A stretch of DNA of 64,000 bases, from NCBI GenBank assembly GCA_965225625.1, contig CBDDBH010000029.1, positions 62,001-126,000 on the forward strand. Direction: 5' to 3'. The notes under the pieces were generated by a model. The model was not told the DNA's origin and made no database searches. It saw only the letters and a list, made by a program, of their open reading frames with translations. Shown one piece after another: positions 27,950 through 36,051 of this stretch. The translations under genes were made by a program, and so were the position numbers. The stretch comes from CBDDBH01 sp965225625. GTDB lineage: Bacteria > Pseudomonadota > Gammaproteobacteria > JADZEE01. How positions within the stretch are numbered: position 1 is the first letter of the stretch; every line of letters starts with the position of its first letter.

Positions 27950-28361
27950 GGCTCGCACCTATGCAACCTCGATTGTTGTTCAACACTATCTGCCCAGCAT
28001 GAGCGTCCTGTGTCGCGCGTAATGCTCGGGAATCGATGCCGTTGCCGGAGGCATATTTTTGATCTGATTCAGCAGATATCGACAATTGGACCCAAGCCTT
28101 ACTAGTCGATAACGCACTGCAGTATATATCGTCTACTAATTCTGGACCAAAATTCCCAGTTCTGCTGCGCAGCGGTTGTCAATGACGATACCGACGATCC
28201 CTGAGCGCTCATCATGATCGGTTAGTCCGCGCGCCTATGCTAAAAGTTCCAACAGCTATCTATTTGATCAGAAACGACAAGAGCCCATTAACGAGGAGCT
28301 CGAAGCGACGGTCCGACGTGGCCCGTTGTCAACGTTGAGCGTCATCACCTTGTTCTGCAGC
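27950..28361. other. Intergenic region upstream of the VWA/ExbB operon
   Basis: A 412-bp non-coding stretch that must hold the promoter of the minus-strand operon starting at 27949. AT-rich tracts occur around 28118-28145, but I cannot name a convincing -35/-10 pair. No TTAAC triple repeat, hairpin terminator or small RNA is evident. Confidence 0.5.
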
Positions 28362-28871
28362 TCAAGCTCCCCACCACCAGGCCGCGAACCGCGCCCACAG
28401 ATCCTTCGCCGGGTAGTCGACCACCGTCGGCGCACGCAGACCGTCGTCGAGGACTAACTCACCGGGTTTCAGCGGTTCTCCCGGGCGCACCTGGGCGGCT
28501 AAATTCGGCGTCACGGATGATCCCGTCACGACGACAACGCTGCGATAGGGCTGCGCTGCAACGTCGGACGAATGTATCTCCCGGACGGCAGCGTCGATCT
28601 GGTAACCCTGGGTTTGCGTGCCAAACATAAGGTCCGGCGCCGCGTCCGTAAGTGGCACATCGTCAGCATCAAGTGCGGACGCTTCCGGCGCCATTTCCAA
28701 CATTCGAAAGTCGGCCTTGGCTGCAGCGCAATCGGGACACTTCCAATCGTCTGGAACGTCCCGCCAGCGGGTGCCCGACGGGATCCCGGAGTCGGGATCG
28801 CCCTGAGCCTCGTCGTAAATCCATCCACAGACCTGGCACCGCCAACGGCGCAAGGTCTCAGTCGTTTGCAT
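28362..28871 (-). CDS. Rubredoxin with long C-terminal extension
   Basis: A 169-residue protein. Residues about 8-52 are a rubredoxin: WRCQVCGWIYDEAQGDPDSG, then DVPDDWKCPDCAAAK, giving the two CxxC iron ligands. The remaining 115 residues are an unrecognised extension ending in a Trp-rich tail (FAAWWWGA). It lies 15 bases after the membrane desaturase gene on the same strand, so it is the likely one-electron donor to that non-haem di-iron enzyme, as rubredoxins are for AlkB-type hydroxylases. The extension may dock it to the enzyme or membrane. Confidence 0.87.
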   Translation of the reverse strand: MQTTETLRRWRCQVCGWIYDEAQGDPDSGIPSGTRWRDVPDDWKCPDCAAAKADFRMLEMAPEASALDADDVPLTDAAPDLMFGTQTQGYQIDAAVREIHSSDVAAQPYRSVVVVTGSSVTPNLAAQVRPGEPLKPGELVLDDGLRAPTVVDYPAKDLWARFAAWWWGA

Positions 28872-28886
28872 ACGTGCGACGCAAAC

Positions 28887-29891
28887 TCACATTAAGCCTT
28901 CATACCCATAGCGTTGCCCGCGCAGCGCACACTTGATTAGCGTTACTACAAACGGCATATAACCGGGTAGGCGATGGCGAACGTGCTGGCGAATGATGCG
29001 ATCGAGGCGCGGCAAATTATAAAACGGTACGTTTGCGAAGCGGTGGTGCGCTGTATGGTAGGTCATGTTCCAAACCAGCCAGCGGTTAAGCGGGGTGGTA
29101 TATATCGTGCGCGTGCTATCCATGACGTTCGCCACTTTTGGCAGACCGTAATGCTCAGCGTAATTCTGAATGTTATGGACAAACTTCATGCACAACATGG
29201 GCGCTATCCATAGCTGCACAAGCAACCACGACTGGAAGTAGATGCTCGCGGCTACAACTGCCGCGTAAAGCAAAACATGAATACGTGCTTCGCCGATAAA
29301 TCGTTGCACATCACGCGTTTCAAACAGCGCGTCTTCAAGCGGATGTAGGCGACCGAACGCATGGGCCAACAGCGCTTGCCATAAGCCAAGCCAATAGGTA
29401 ACGCCGGAAAGTGCCAGGAACAGGGTCCACACGGTAAACGGTTCGGTCTCCGGTCTGAATCCCTCAATCTCGGTGTCCTTGCCACGAATACTCGTGTACT
29501 GGTGGTGAACCATGTGCTGCGTGCGATCGAACCAAAAAGGGAAAAAACCGATGAACCCGGCAATATGTCCCCAGACAACGTTGAGCCAGGGCGTCTGGAA
29601 CGGTGTCAGGTGACTAAACTCGTGCTGTGCTGCATACAAATAACCTAGCAGGGTGCCATGAACTAGAAATAACGGTATCGTCCAGCCGCTTCCCCAGCTG
29701 CGGTAAAGCAAAGTAGCGGTCAGTGCTATCGCCCCAAAGTGGCTGAGCGTTTGTAGCCAGGCTTTTGCGTTGGATCGCTGCATGAGCTCATTGAGAACGT
29801 CCGGCGGCACCAACTCCTGCGGCTGCACGGTTCGGCTCTCCATGGTCGCGTCGGCCATGGCATTACGCAGTGCTCGATCGGCTGTCGCCAT
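28887..29891 (-). CDS. Membrane fatty-acid desaturase/hydroxylase
   Basis: A 334-residue integral membrane di-iron enzyme. Three histidine boxes are visible: HEFSH (about 104), HMVHH (about 145) and HTAHH (about 271), with four membrane helices. ATG 29891 has AGGAG seven bases upstream. Such enzymes introduce double bonds or hydroxyls into lipids or carotenoids. The paired rubredoxin gene provides electrons. The exact substrate is not apparent. Confidence 0.87.
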   Translation of the reverse strand: MATADRALRNAMADATMESRTVQPQELVPPDVLNELMQRSNAKAWLQTLSHFGAIALTATLLYRSWGSGWTIPLFLVHGTLLGYLYAAQHEFSHLTPFQTPWLNVVWGHIAGFIGFFPFWFDRTQHMVHHQYTSIRGKDTEIEGFRPETEPFTVWTLFLALSGVTYWLGLWQALLAHAFGRLHPLEDALFETRDVQRFIGEARIHVLLYAAVVAASIYFQSWLLVQLWIAPMLCMKFVHNIQNYAEHYGLPKVANVMDSTRTIYTTPLNRWLVWNMTYHTAHHRFANVPFYNLPRLDRIIRQHVRHRLPGYMPFVVTLIKCALRGQRYGYEGLM

Positions 29892-29965
29892 TGTTGGCTC
29901 CTGAATGCAACTTCCGGGTAGTGATTAGTTTACGGTGCCCTGCACATCCTTGCCATACACTGGGA

Positions 29966-30027
29966 TTACCCCTCATCCTGTCGTTCTCCCGCAAATGGGG
30001 GAATCGCGGCGACGCCGCTCCTACAAA
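29966..30027. repeat. REP-like palindromic intergenic repeat
   Basis: Contains CCCTCATCCTG-like and CGCGGCGACGCCGCTCCTACA-like blocks, the latter shared in part with 32838-32858 (ACGCGGCTCCTACA). Blocks of this kind recur between genes in many gammaproteobacteria. Located upstream of the SnoaL-like gene. Confidence 0.5.
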
Positions 30028-30074
30028 AGAACGCCTGGATTCGGTCGCACGACAGGCGAATAGAGGAGGTTCCG

Positions 30075-30485
30075 ATGCCAGATGACAACGTAAGCGGGCT
30101 GAGCGCCGCACTCGAAGACGTATGGAATGGCGGTAAAATCGACCTCATAGGCAACTACTATCATGACGACTTCCAGGGTCATTTCCCCGAGCCCTTTGTA
30201 ATTCACGGCGCCGCGGAACTTGCTGAAGTCGTGACCTCGCTGAAAACGAGTTTTCCGGATTTTCACGAGGTCGTGCTTGAGACGATCGCCGCCGAGGATA
30301 AAGTCATCGCCCGCTATACCATCAGCGGCACACAGCAGGCCGATTTCCAGGGTCAGCAGTCACAGGGCAAGCGTTTCGAGGTTGCGTCAATAGACATATA
30401 CCGGTTCTCAGACGGTAAAGTGGCCGAGCAGTGGGGGGTTATGGATTTTCATTCCATGTATAGGCAGCTCGGCTGGACCGTGTAG
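30075..30485 (+). CDS. SnoaL-like/ester cyclase-family protein
   Basis: A 136-residue alpha+beta-barrel protein of the NTF2 superfamily. Visible elements are YYHDDFQGHFPEP near the start, the SFPDFHEVVLETIAAEDKVIARYTISGTQQ strand-turn-strand and the closing FSDGKVAEQWGVMD. GAGGAGG lies seven bases before ATG 30075. These folds act as polyketide cyclases, hydrolases or isomerases; the substrate is not evident. It precedes the Rieske oxygenase gene by 91 bases on the same strand. Confidence 0.83.
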   Translation: MPDDNVSGLSAALEDVWNGGKIDLIGNYYHDDFQGHFPEPFVIHGAAELAEVVTSLKTSFPDFHEVVLETIAAEDKVIARYTISGTQQADFQGQQSQGKRFEVASIDIYRFSDGKVAEQWGVMDFHSMYRQLGWTV

Positions 30486-30576
30486 GGGTGTTGAACTACA
30501 GTGATAGATAGTGGTTTGCCAAGCGCTGCCGCGCAAACGCCTCCGACCAAATCGCAAGCAACCAAAGGAGAATCGC

Positions 30577-31704
30577 ATGTTCATCAAAAACACCTGGTAC
30601 GTTGCTGCCGAACCACAGGAAATTGCCACTGGCAAGCTGTTTGCGCGCACCTTGTTGAACGAAAAAATGGTGATGTTTCGCGATGCCGTTGGCAAGGTCG
30701 TCGCCTTCAAAGATGCCTGCCCTCACCGCTACGCGCCGTTGTCCAAGGGTACGCTGGAAGGCAGCTGCCTACGCTGCCCTTATCATGGCGCGCTCTATGA
30801 CTCAGATGGCAAGTGCATCGTGGTGCCGGGTGCAAAGGGAGTAAGCGCCACAGACGTGCGCCTCACCCGCTATCCGATTGTAGAAAGTCACAATTACGTC
30901 TGGATCTGGTTGGGCGACCCGGAATTAGCCGGTGATGAAAGCAGCATCCGTGAGTGGTTTTCACCGGCGGACCCGGACAGCGAAAAATGGAATGGGCGCC
31001 ATGATCGCTTTCTGTCGCTGCCGGCATATTACGAACTCATCAACGACAACCTGCACGATATATCGCACACCGAGTGGGTGCACCCCGATACCATTGGCGC
31101 GGAACTCATGGGCCGGCTGTTTCGCATGGCCAAAGGCGAACAATCAGACCGGGCTTACATGAAGAAACACGCCGAAGAACGTTATCTCAAGCTCGACTTT
31201 CACATCGAAGACGTACAAGCGGGACCCATGTTTCATCAAATGATGGCCTATCAGCAACAAACCGAAGGTTGGACGGACAACGTCGATTGGGAATTGACAG
31301 TGCATTACGCGACACCATCATTTTTTAACTTCCACCCCCGCACCAAGAAAGTCGGCGCGCCCGAGGAGACGGCTATCGAATTTGCGAGTTTGCATGCGAT
31401 AACGCCCGAAACGGAAAAGTCCTGTCACTATTTCTTCTACACGGCAAACAATCTCGACTCGACAGCGGAACGGCAGGCGGAGTTCACGAAATATTGCGCG
31501 GACGGGCTCGAATGGGCCTTCGGCCAGGACAAGCATTTGATCTCCGAGCAGATGTTGCGCGTACCGGACGGCGGCACGAATACCGACTCGCTCACAGCGG
31601 TATCGTTTATGGGCGACATGGTGCCTATCATCGGCCGCAAAATGATCCGCAAACAGCTGGATGAGGAACAGGCAGCACGACGCCCGATGGCCGTGGCCGG
31701 TTAG
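30577..31704 (+). CDS. Rieske non-haem iron oxygenase, VanA-type
   Basis: A 375-residue oxygenase. ATG 30577 is chosen because AAAGGAG lies six bases upstream. The N-terminal Rieske site shows CPHR near residue 48 and CPYHG near residue 67 as 2Fe-2S ligands. The catalytic part shows NDNLHDISHTEWVHPDT (about residues 157-173), which includes the bridging Asn/Asp and two iron-binding His. This matches the vanillate O-demethylase oxygenase group. No reductase partner is visible next to it. Substrate unknown. Confidence 0.87.
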   Translation: MFIKNTWYVAAEPQEIATGKLFARTLLNEKMVMFRDAVGKVVAFKDACPHRYAPLSKGTLEGSCLRCPYHGALYDSDGKCIVVPGAKGVSATDVRLTRYPIVESHNYVWIWLGDPELAGDESSIREWFSPADPDSEKWNGRHDRFLSLPAYYELINDNLHDISHTEWVHPDTIGAELMGRLFRMAKGEQSDRAYMKKHAEERYLKLDFHIEDVQAGPMFHQMMAYQQQTEGWTDNVDWELTVHYATPSFFNFHPRTKKVGAPEETAIEFASLHAITPETEKSCHYFFYTANNLDSTAERQAEFTKYCADGLEWAFGQDKHLISEQMLRVPDGGTNTDSLTAVSFMGDMVPIIGRKMIRKQLDEEQAARRPMAVAG

Positions 31705-31813
31705 CAGCCTGTTAGAGCCCGCACGTGCAGCGGTCGTATCAGCGTAGCCAGCCTGGGCACACACGGCAACAAGTTTGCCGCTGACAAACGCGCTGCAGTA
31801 TCATCTATTTGCG

Positions 31814-32809
31814 ATGGGTCTACTTTACGGCGAGGAAACCGACGACGGCTACAGCCCTTCTCTGTGGCACCGCTGGTTCAAACCAAAGGTTTCCGGTAAC
31901 ACTTTAAACGGTGTCGGCGAGGCCGCAGTGCGCCGACCTACGCCGCTATACCATCGCCAGGATTACTGGCATCCGTGGCGCATCGTGCAAGACATGTTCT
32001 ATGTTCGCATGACGTTCGCCGGTAACTTTCTGCAAGTCTTCAAGAGTAACCTGCTGGACGCCAGGCGCCCGGCAGCGGTCGCCGCCAAACAAACCAAAGG
32101 ATCTCCACAAGCCTGGGCGAAACGGATTAAGGACTACGCGCGCGCCAACGGCGTCGACAAAGTCGGTATCGTCGAAATCAAACCCGAATGGATCTTCGAA
32201 GGCGACGAGCTGCCCGAGAAATATGCCGTTATTCTCGCCAGCCGAATGAAATTTGAGCCACTAAGTACCTCGCGCACGCTGAAATTTCGCCGTGCGGGCA
32301 AAGAGGTCATGGACACCTACTGGTACGGCCATCAGCGCGCCCGCGAGCTGGCCGACTGGTTGCGAGGCCAGGGCTGGGCGGCCCGCGGTTATGGTAATCC
32401 TATGGGTACACCTCTTAGCCTGGTACCGGCTGCCATTGAGGCCGGGATCGGCGAGCTTGGCAAACACGGCTCGCTGATTTGCAAGGAAATGGGCTCGCTG
32501 CTCAGACTGGCCTATGTGGTAACAGACTTACCGCTGATCGTCGATACCCCCACCGATATTGGCGTGGACGACTTCTGCCTACGCTGTCGCGCCTGCTCGT
32601 CGGCCTGTCCGCCGAACGCGTTGATCGACGGAAAGGTACTGGTACGAGGTGTAGAGCGCTGGTACGTCGACTTCGATAAATGTGTGCCCTACTTCAACGA
32701 GCACTGTGGCTGCGCACTGTGCCTGGCGGTATGTCCGTGGAGCCAGCCCGGAGTTGGACCTTCGCTGTCGGAAAAAATGTTGTCGAAACGCGAATCGGCG
32801 CGCGCTTAG
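31814..32809 (+). CDS. 4Fe-4S binding protein, QueG/reductive-dehalogenase-like
   Basis: A 331-residue protein from ATG 31814 (an in-frame TTG at 31775 gives thirteen more). The C-terminus has two ferredoxin-type clusters: CLRCRACSSACPP (about residue 258) and KCVPYFNEHCGCALCLAVCPW (about 292). This is the arrangement of epoxyqueuosine reductase and reductive dehalogenase-like proteins, though the N-terminal half does not carry the usual QueG start and the cobalamin-binding part is uncertain. It follows the Rieske gene on the same strand. Function unresolved. Confidence 0.75.
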   Translation: MGLLYGEETDDGYSPSLWHRWFKPKVSGNTLNGVGEAAVRRPTPLYHRQDYWHPWRIVQDMFYVRMTFAGNFLQVFKSNLLDARRPAAVAAKQTKGSPQAWAKRIKDYARANGVDKVGIVEIKPEWIFEGDELPEKYAVILASRMKFEPLSTSRTLKFRRAGKEVMDTYWYGHQRARELADWLRGQGWAARGYGNPMGTPLSLVPAAIEAGIGELGKHGSLICKEMGSLLRLAYVVTDLPLIVDTPTDIGVDDFCLRCRACSSACPPNALIDGKVLVRGVERWYVDFDKCVPYFNEHCGCALCLAVCPWSQPGVGPSLSEKMLSKRESARA

Positions 32810-33106
32810 TCTCCGAGCGAAACACGGTGTCCATCGCCGCGGGGACGCGGCTCCTACAATAAACTGTCAGCTTGCCGGAGCAGGGGCGCGGCTGGCTCGC
32901 TTGATTCCCCTGCCGAGCAGGTTCTCGGTCGCGGCTTTCAGCCTGAACGCAACGCTTATGGTGAGGTGATCGTTCATCACCCTACAGGTATCCGAGATAG
33001 CCAAGAATATGCGTTTACATACAGCTATTCTTAGGATTTATGCCAACATGGGCAGATTGAGATCCGAGCTGTAGTGCCTATTGTAGTGCCTTTCTGCCGG
33101 CGCTAA
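32810..33106. other. Intergenic region at the left edge of the accessory island
   Basis: No gene found. It includes a REP-like block at 32838-32858 (ACGCGGCTCCTACA) and near-repeats of GTAGTGCCT at 33071 and 33083. The island begins within or just after this stretch; no attachment site or tRNA is visible. Confidence 0.4.
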
Positions 33107-33217
33107 CGTTACTTTCGGGAAGCACACATTTTCAATTCGCGGCCAATTGCAAACAGCAAATTACCCTATGACCCCAGCGTTAAAGACGAACGTCTAGCCA
33201 ATCACATCTTCGCGGAG

Positions 33218-33577
33218 ATGATCGACAACGGCAAGTCTATGCGGACCATCTGCGAAGAGCTGTCCCTAAAACGCTCCACGATCACCCGCTGGCTGAGCAA
33301 GGAATACGAAGAAGACTACCAAAACGCCAAGCAAGAACGCGCCGAGTGTTTGGCCGATAAACTGATGGAGGAGGCAACGGTAGAACTCAAAGGCGACAGC
33401 AGCGATAACGCCAGGGTACGAGCGGCTAGGCTTCAGGTAGACACGCTAAAGTGGATCACCGGCAAGCTATACCCAGCCCAGTATGGCGAGCGCATGCAAA
33501 TGACAGGTAACAAGAGCGCGCCATTTGTCGTTGAAGTCATTAATTTTGCGGATGCTAAGCCTAGCAAACGTGAATGA
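33218..33577 (+). CDS. Terminase small-subunit-like DNA-binding protein
   Basis: A 119-residue protein beginning with a helix-turn-helix (MRTICEELSLKRSTITRWLSKE) followed by a long amphipathic helix and a short C-terminal beta motif. This is the layout of phage terminase small subunits. The frame is open upstream to a TAA at 33104-33106, and residues read there look coding (LPYDPSVKDERLANHIFAEM), but there is no ATG, GTG or TTG; either a rare ATT start (33128) is used or the 5' end has been lost. No large terminase subunit follows. Confidence 0.7.
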   Translation: MIDNGKSMRTICEELSLKRSTITRWLSKEYEEDYQNAKQERAECLADKLMEEATVELKGDSSDNARVRAARLQVDTLKWITGKLYPAQYGERMQMTGNKSAPFVVEVINFADAKPSKRE

Positions 33578-33694
33578 ACCCGCGTCTCGTTACGTCAGGC
33601 TAATTATCGTTAGCAGGTCACCGAGTGGCGGAAACGGGTGAGAAGTAGATAGTAACTGCCCAGCTACGCGTGCACGTCATGAGTTACGAATTGA

Positions 33695-33886
33695 ATGCGT
33701 CTTAAGGTTTGCTGCGGCGCTAAGACACGCAAAGGCACACCCTGCCAATGCAAGGCCATGGCGAATGGCCGCTGTAAGTTACATGGTGGAATGTGTACCG
33801 GCCCACGCACCCCGGAGGGCTGGTTACTGTCGTTATCGAAACTAAAGCAGTTCCAGGGCTTACCGCTCGATCAAATCCCCGCTTAA
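33695..33886 (+). CDS. Small HGG-motif zinc-binding-like protein
   Basis: A 63-residue basic protein with the sequence motif GRCKLHGGMCTGPRTPEGW, matching the HGGxSTGPRT small proteins found near phage terminases and on mobile DNA. CCGAKTRKGTPCQCKA upstream and the HGG motif suggest a small metal-binding fold. It lies after the terminase-like gene and before the convergent recombinase gene (4-bp overlap), so it belongs to the same phage-derived segment. Function unknown. Confidence 0.7.
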   Translation: MRLKVCCGAKTRKGTPCQCKAMANGRCKLHGGMCTGPRTPEGWLLSLSKLKQFQGLPLDQIPA

Positions 33887-34476
33887 AGCTCTTTCACAAC
33901 CCGCTGTACCGTACTCGATCCTACGCCAAGCTCCCTGGCGATCTTCAATATCCCTTTACCCTTACGCCGCTCGGCCCGGATGGCTTTCTCCACGTCCTTG
34001 GAAACTCGTGGCCTGCCGAATGTCTTGCCTTGCGCCCTGGCGCGTTCTAATCCAGCCATAACACGACCCTGGATCATGGCTCGCTCAAACTCAGCGAATA
34101 CACCCATCATCTGAAACAACGCCTTACCCCCTGGCGTGGTTGTATCGACGCCTTGCTGGTGTAAATAGAGATCTACCTTTGTGGCGTGCAGTTCATCGAG
34201 AAAGCCGATCAGGTGTTGCAGAGAGCGGCCAAGCCTATCCACACTCCACGCCATGACTACATCAAACTCCCTGCGGACTGCTGCGGTACACAGCGCATCA
34301 AACTGCGGTCGCTGATCGCGTCCCTTTGCGCCGCTGACGCCGTTCTCGACGTATTCCTGCACAATCTTCCAGCCCGATTGCTTGGCTACCTTTCGCAGTG
34401 CCCGGAGCTGGTTGCTGTTGGTCTGCCCGCTGGTCGATACCCTGGCGTAGATAGCTGCCCTTCGTTGTCTTGCCAT
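33883..34476 (-). CDS. Serine recombinase (resolvase/invertase family)
   Basis: A 197-residue site-specific recombinase. The N-terminal catalytic domain has YARVSTSGQ (Ser10 area), the DVVMAWSVDRLGRS helix, and the GKALFQMMGVFAEFERAMIQGR dimer helix with its conserved arginines. A short C-terminal helix-turn-helix (KILKIARELGVGSSTVQRVV-like) binds DNA. Size and layout fit the Hin/Tn3-type small serine recombinases, and the gene appears intact. It may resolve or invert part of the island. Confidence 0.9.
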   Translation of the reverse strand: MARQRRAAIYARVSTSGQTNSNQLRALRKVAKQSGWKIVQEYVENGVSGAKGRDQRPQFDALCTAAVRREFDVVMAWSVDRLGRSLQHLIGFLDELHATKVDLYLHQQGVDTTTPGGKALFQMMGVFAEFERAMIQGRVMAGLERARAQGKTFGRPRVSKDVEKAIRAERRKGKGILKIARELGVGSSTVQRVVKEL

Positions 34477-34520
34477 TGTTCAATCCTCCAAAAGAAAAAG
34501 GCCGTCCCTGGCCGTAACTG

Positions 34521-35387
34521 TTACGCAGCCGCCCGTATGCTCTGCAGGCTTTGTAGATACTCGGATGCTTGCTGTGCTTTGCTGGCGGCTGTGAATACCG
34601 CTTTCTTGTCGCCTCTGAGTACGTCTAACCAGTGGTCGATATAGTTGGCATGCTGTAGTTCACCAGGGATCTGCAGACTGGCACACAGGAAGGCTGCGCC
34701 GATCTCGGCGATCAGTTCCTCGGCAGCGTATGAGTTATCACCAAAGCGGCCACGGAGATCGCGATCTAAGCGTTTCTCGTTGCCGGTCCAGTGGGTTAAC
34801 TCATGCAGGGCAGTCGCGTAGAAATGCTCCGCGCTGGTGAAGGTGTTAATCGGCGGTAAGCTGATCGTGTCCGCGCTAGGAATGTAGCAAGCCCGACCGC
34901 CACGCTCGGTAACGTCTGCGCCTGTTTGAGCTATGAACTCCTCAGCATTGCGATCACGCTCAACCTCGGGTAGTTCAATTGCTGGCGGTGCAACATAACC
35001 GTCAATCTCGGCCACATTGAACACTGAGTAATAGCGCATGAACGATAGGCTTTGCGTCTCGCCATTGGCGTTATCCTTCTCGAACTGACCTACCTTAACG
35101 ATACGGGCAGACTTGGCGCCTTTTCGAACCTGCCAACCTTTCGCCTGTGCCTGCTTGTACGTCACCCAGGCATCGGACTCGAAGCCACGTACAACAGCAG
35201 CAGACCAGAGCATCAACACATTGATACCGCGATAGGGCGTGTCCGTGCTGGCGTTGTAGGGAACTAGCCCGTTATCGGCACCTGTCCAAGGTTTGATCCA
35301 AGGCGCTGTGCCGGCCTCTAGTTGTTGAATGATGGTGTTCGTTACTTCTTGGTAGATGTCACTGCGGGTAGAATGATGCTTAGCCAT
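34521..35387 (-). CDS. ardC: ArdC-like antirestriction protein (ssDNA-binding plus zincin-like)
   Basis: A 288-residue protein. Residues 1-130 are the ArdC N-terminal ssDNA-binding domain (WIKPWTG, YRGINVLMLW, WVTYKQAQAKGWQVRKG). The C-terminal half has the metallopeptidase motif HELTHWTG (about residues 192-199) and the FGDNSYAAEELIAEIGAAFL helix with the third ligand. ArdC proteins protect incoming DNA from restriction enzymes during conjugation. ATG 35387 follows GGAGG. It carries a 5' leader with a hairpin (35413-35453) that is repeated in front of a small upstream ORF. Confidence 0.9.
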   Translation of the reverse strand: MAKHHSTRSDIYQEVTNTIIQQLEAGTAPWIKPWTGADNGLVPYNASTDTPYRGINVLMLWSAAVVRGFESDAWVTYKQAQAKGWQVRKGAKSARIVKVGQFEKDNANGETQSLSFMRYYSVFNVAEIDGYVAPPAIELPEVERDRNAEEFIAQTGADVTERGGRACYIPSADTISLPPINTFTSAEHFYATALHELTHWTGNEKRLDRDLRGRFGDNSYAAEELIAEIGAAFLCASLQIPGELQHANYIDHWLDVLRGDKKAVFTAASKAQQASEYLQSLQSIRAAA

Positions 35388-35412
35388 TGTAAACCTCCAG
35401 ATCGGTTTCTTT

Positions 35413-35453
35413 GGTTAGCGCCTCGTGCCTGTTGAAGCAGACTCGGGGCGCGT
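35413..35453 (-). promoter_or_regulatory. Leader hairpin upstream of ardC
   Basis: On the minus strand the sequence ACGCGCCCCG...CGAGGCGCTAACC can form an 8-bp stem (one G-T pair) 31 bases upstream of the ardC start. A near-identical hairpin lies at 35707-35750 before another ATGGCTAA(A/G)CA start. A shared regulatory leader or attenuator is likely; its role is inference. Confidence 0.5.
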
Positions 35454-35506
35454 TTGGTTCGGCTAATCCGAACTACCAGCAAGCGTAGTTCATGGCTATG
35501 CGAATA

Positions 35507-35677
35507 TCAAGTGTGTTCCGCATACCCAATACCACTATCGTAACTACTTGATTTATCAACACCCGAAACCGCCATTTCCAGAGGGGTTTTCCGCATACCC
35601 CTGTTATGCCGGTTATCACTGTATTGGAAACATGGCCGCAGACGGATACGCGGGCTGCTAGACTTGTGTTTAGCCAT
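35507..35677 (-). CDS. Small ORF with an ardC-like leader
   Basis: A 56-residue ORF beginning MAKHKSSSPR, which resembles the start of ArdC (MAKHHSTRSD) and is preceded by the same hairpin leader. The remainder has no recognisable domain and only a weak composition signal. It could be a truncated ardC-like gene, a leader peptide or noise that happens to share the duplicated 5' end. The reading frame is noted chiefly because leader and start codon occur together twice. Confidence 0.35.
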   Translation of the reverse strand: MAKHKSSSPRIRLRPCFQYSDNRHNRGMRKTPLEMAVSGVDKSSSYDSGIGYAEHT

Positions 35678-35706
35678 TGCCGAAGGCCCCCCGGCTTATT
35701 GGTGAT

Positions 35707-35750
35707 GGTTAGCGCCTCGTTCCTGCCACGGCTACAGGTCCGGGGCGCGT
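35707..35750 (-). promoter_or_regulatory. Second copy of the ardC-type leader hairpin
   Basis: Contains ACGCGCCCCG and CGAGGCGCTAACC separated by a slightly longer loop than the copy at 35413-35453. Located 29 bases upstream of ATG 35677. The duplication of leader plus ATGGCTAA start is visible directly. Confidence 0.45.
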
Positions 35751-36051
35751 CCAAGCTTGTGTACTCAGAATCTGTTCGGGTAGCAGTACCCATAGGGCCG
35801 ATGGTGTTTACTCGCTGGCGTTGGCTCTAAGGCCACGCAAAACAGCTTAGAATCGATTCCTGGAAACAATGGGTCCCATCTGCCAGGGAAAGGGGCCGGG
35901 GGTAGCGGGGATTGGGACTCCTGGCGTTTCGGTATCGGTTCCCGTCCTTGCCATCCAGTAAATGGGGTCTGCCAACTCTCCCGCGCTTGGCGTGGTATTG
36001 CTTGCTTGACGATAACAGTATGTTTGTGCCCGAGCGTATGATTAGCAACTT

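Noticed and set aside
28101..28112. 12-base match (ACTAGTCGATAA) to the IS630 terminal repeat in an intergenic region
   Set aside because: Only one end is present, with no inverted partner or TA-bounded remnant; a chance match cannot be excluded.
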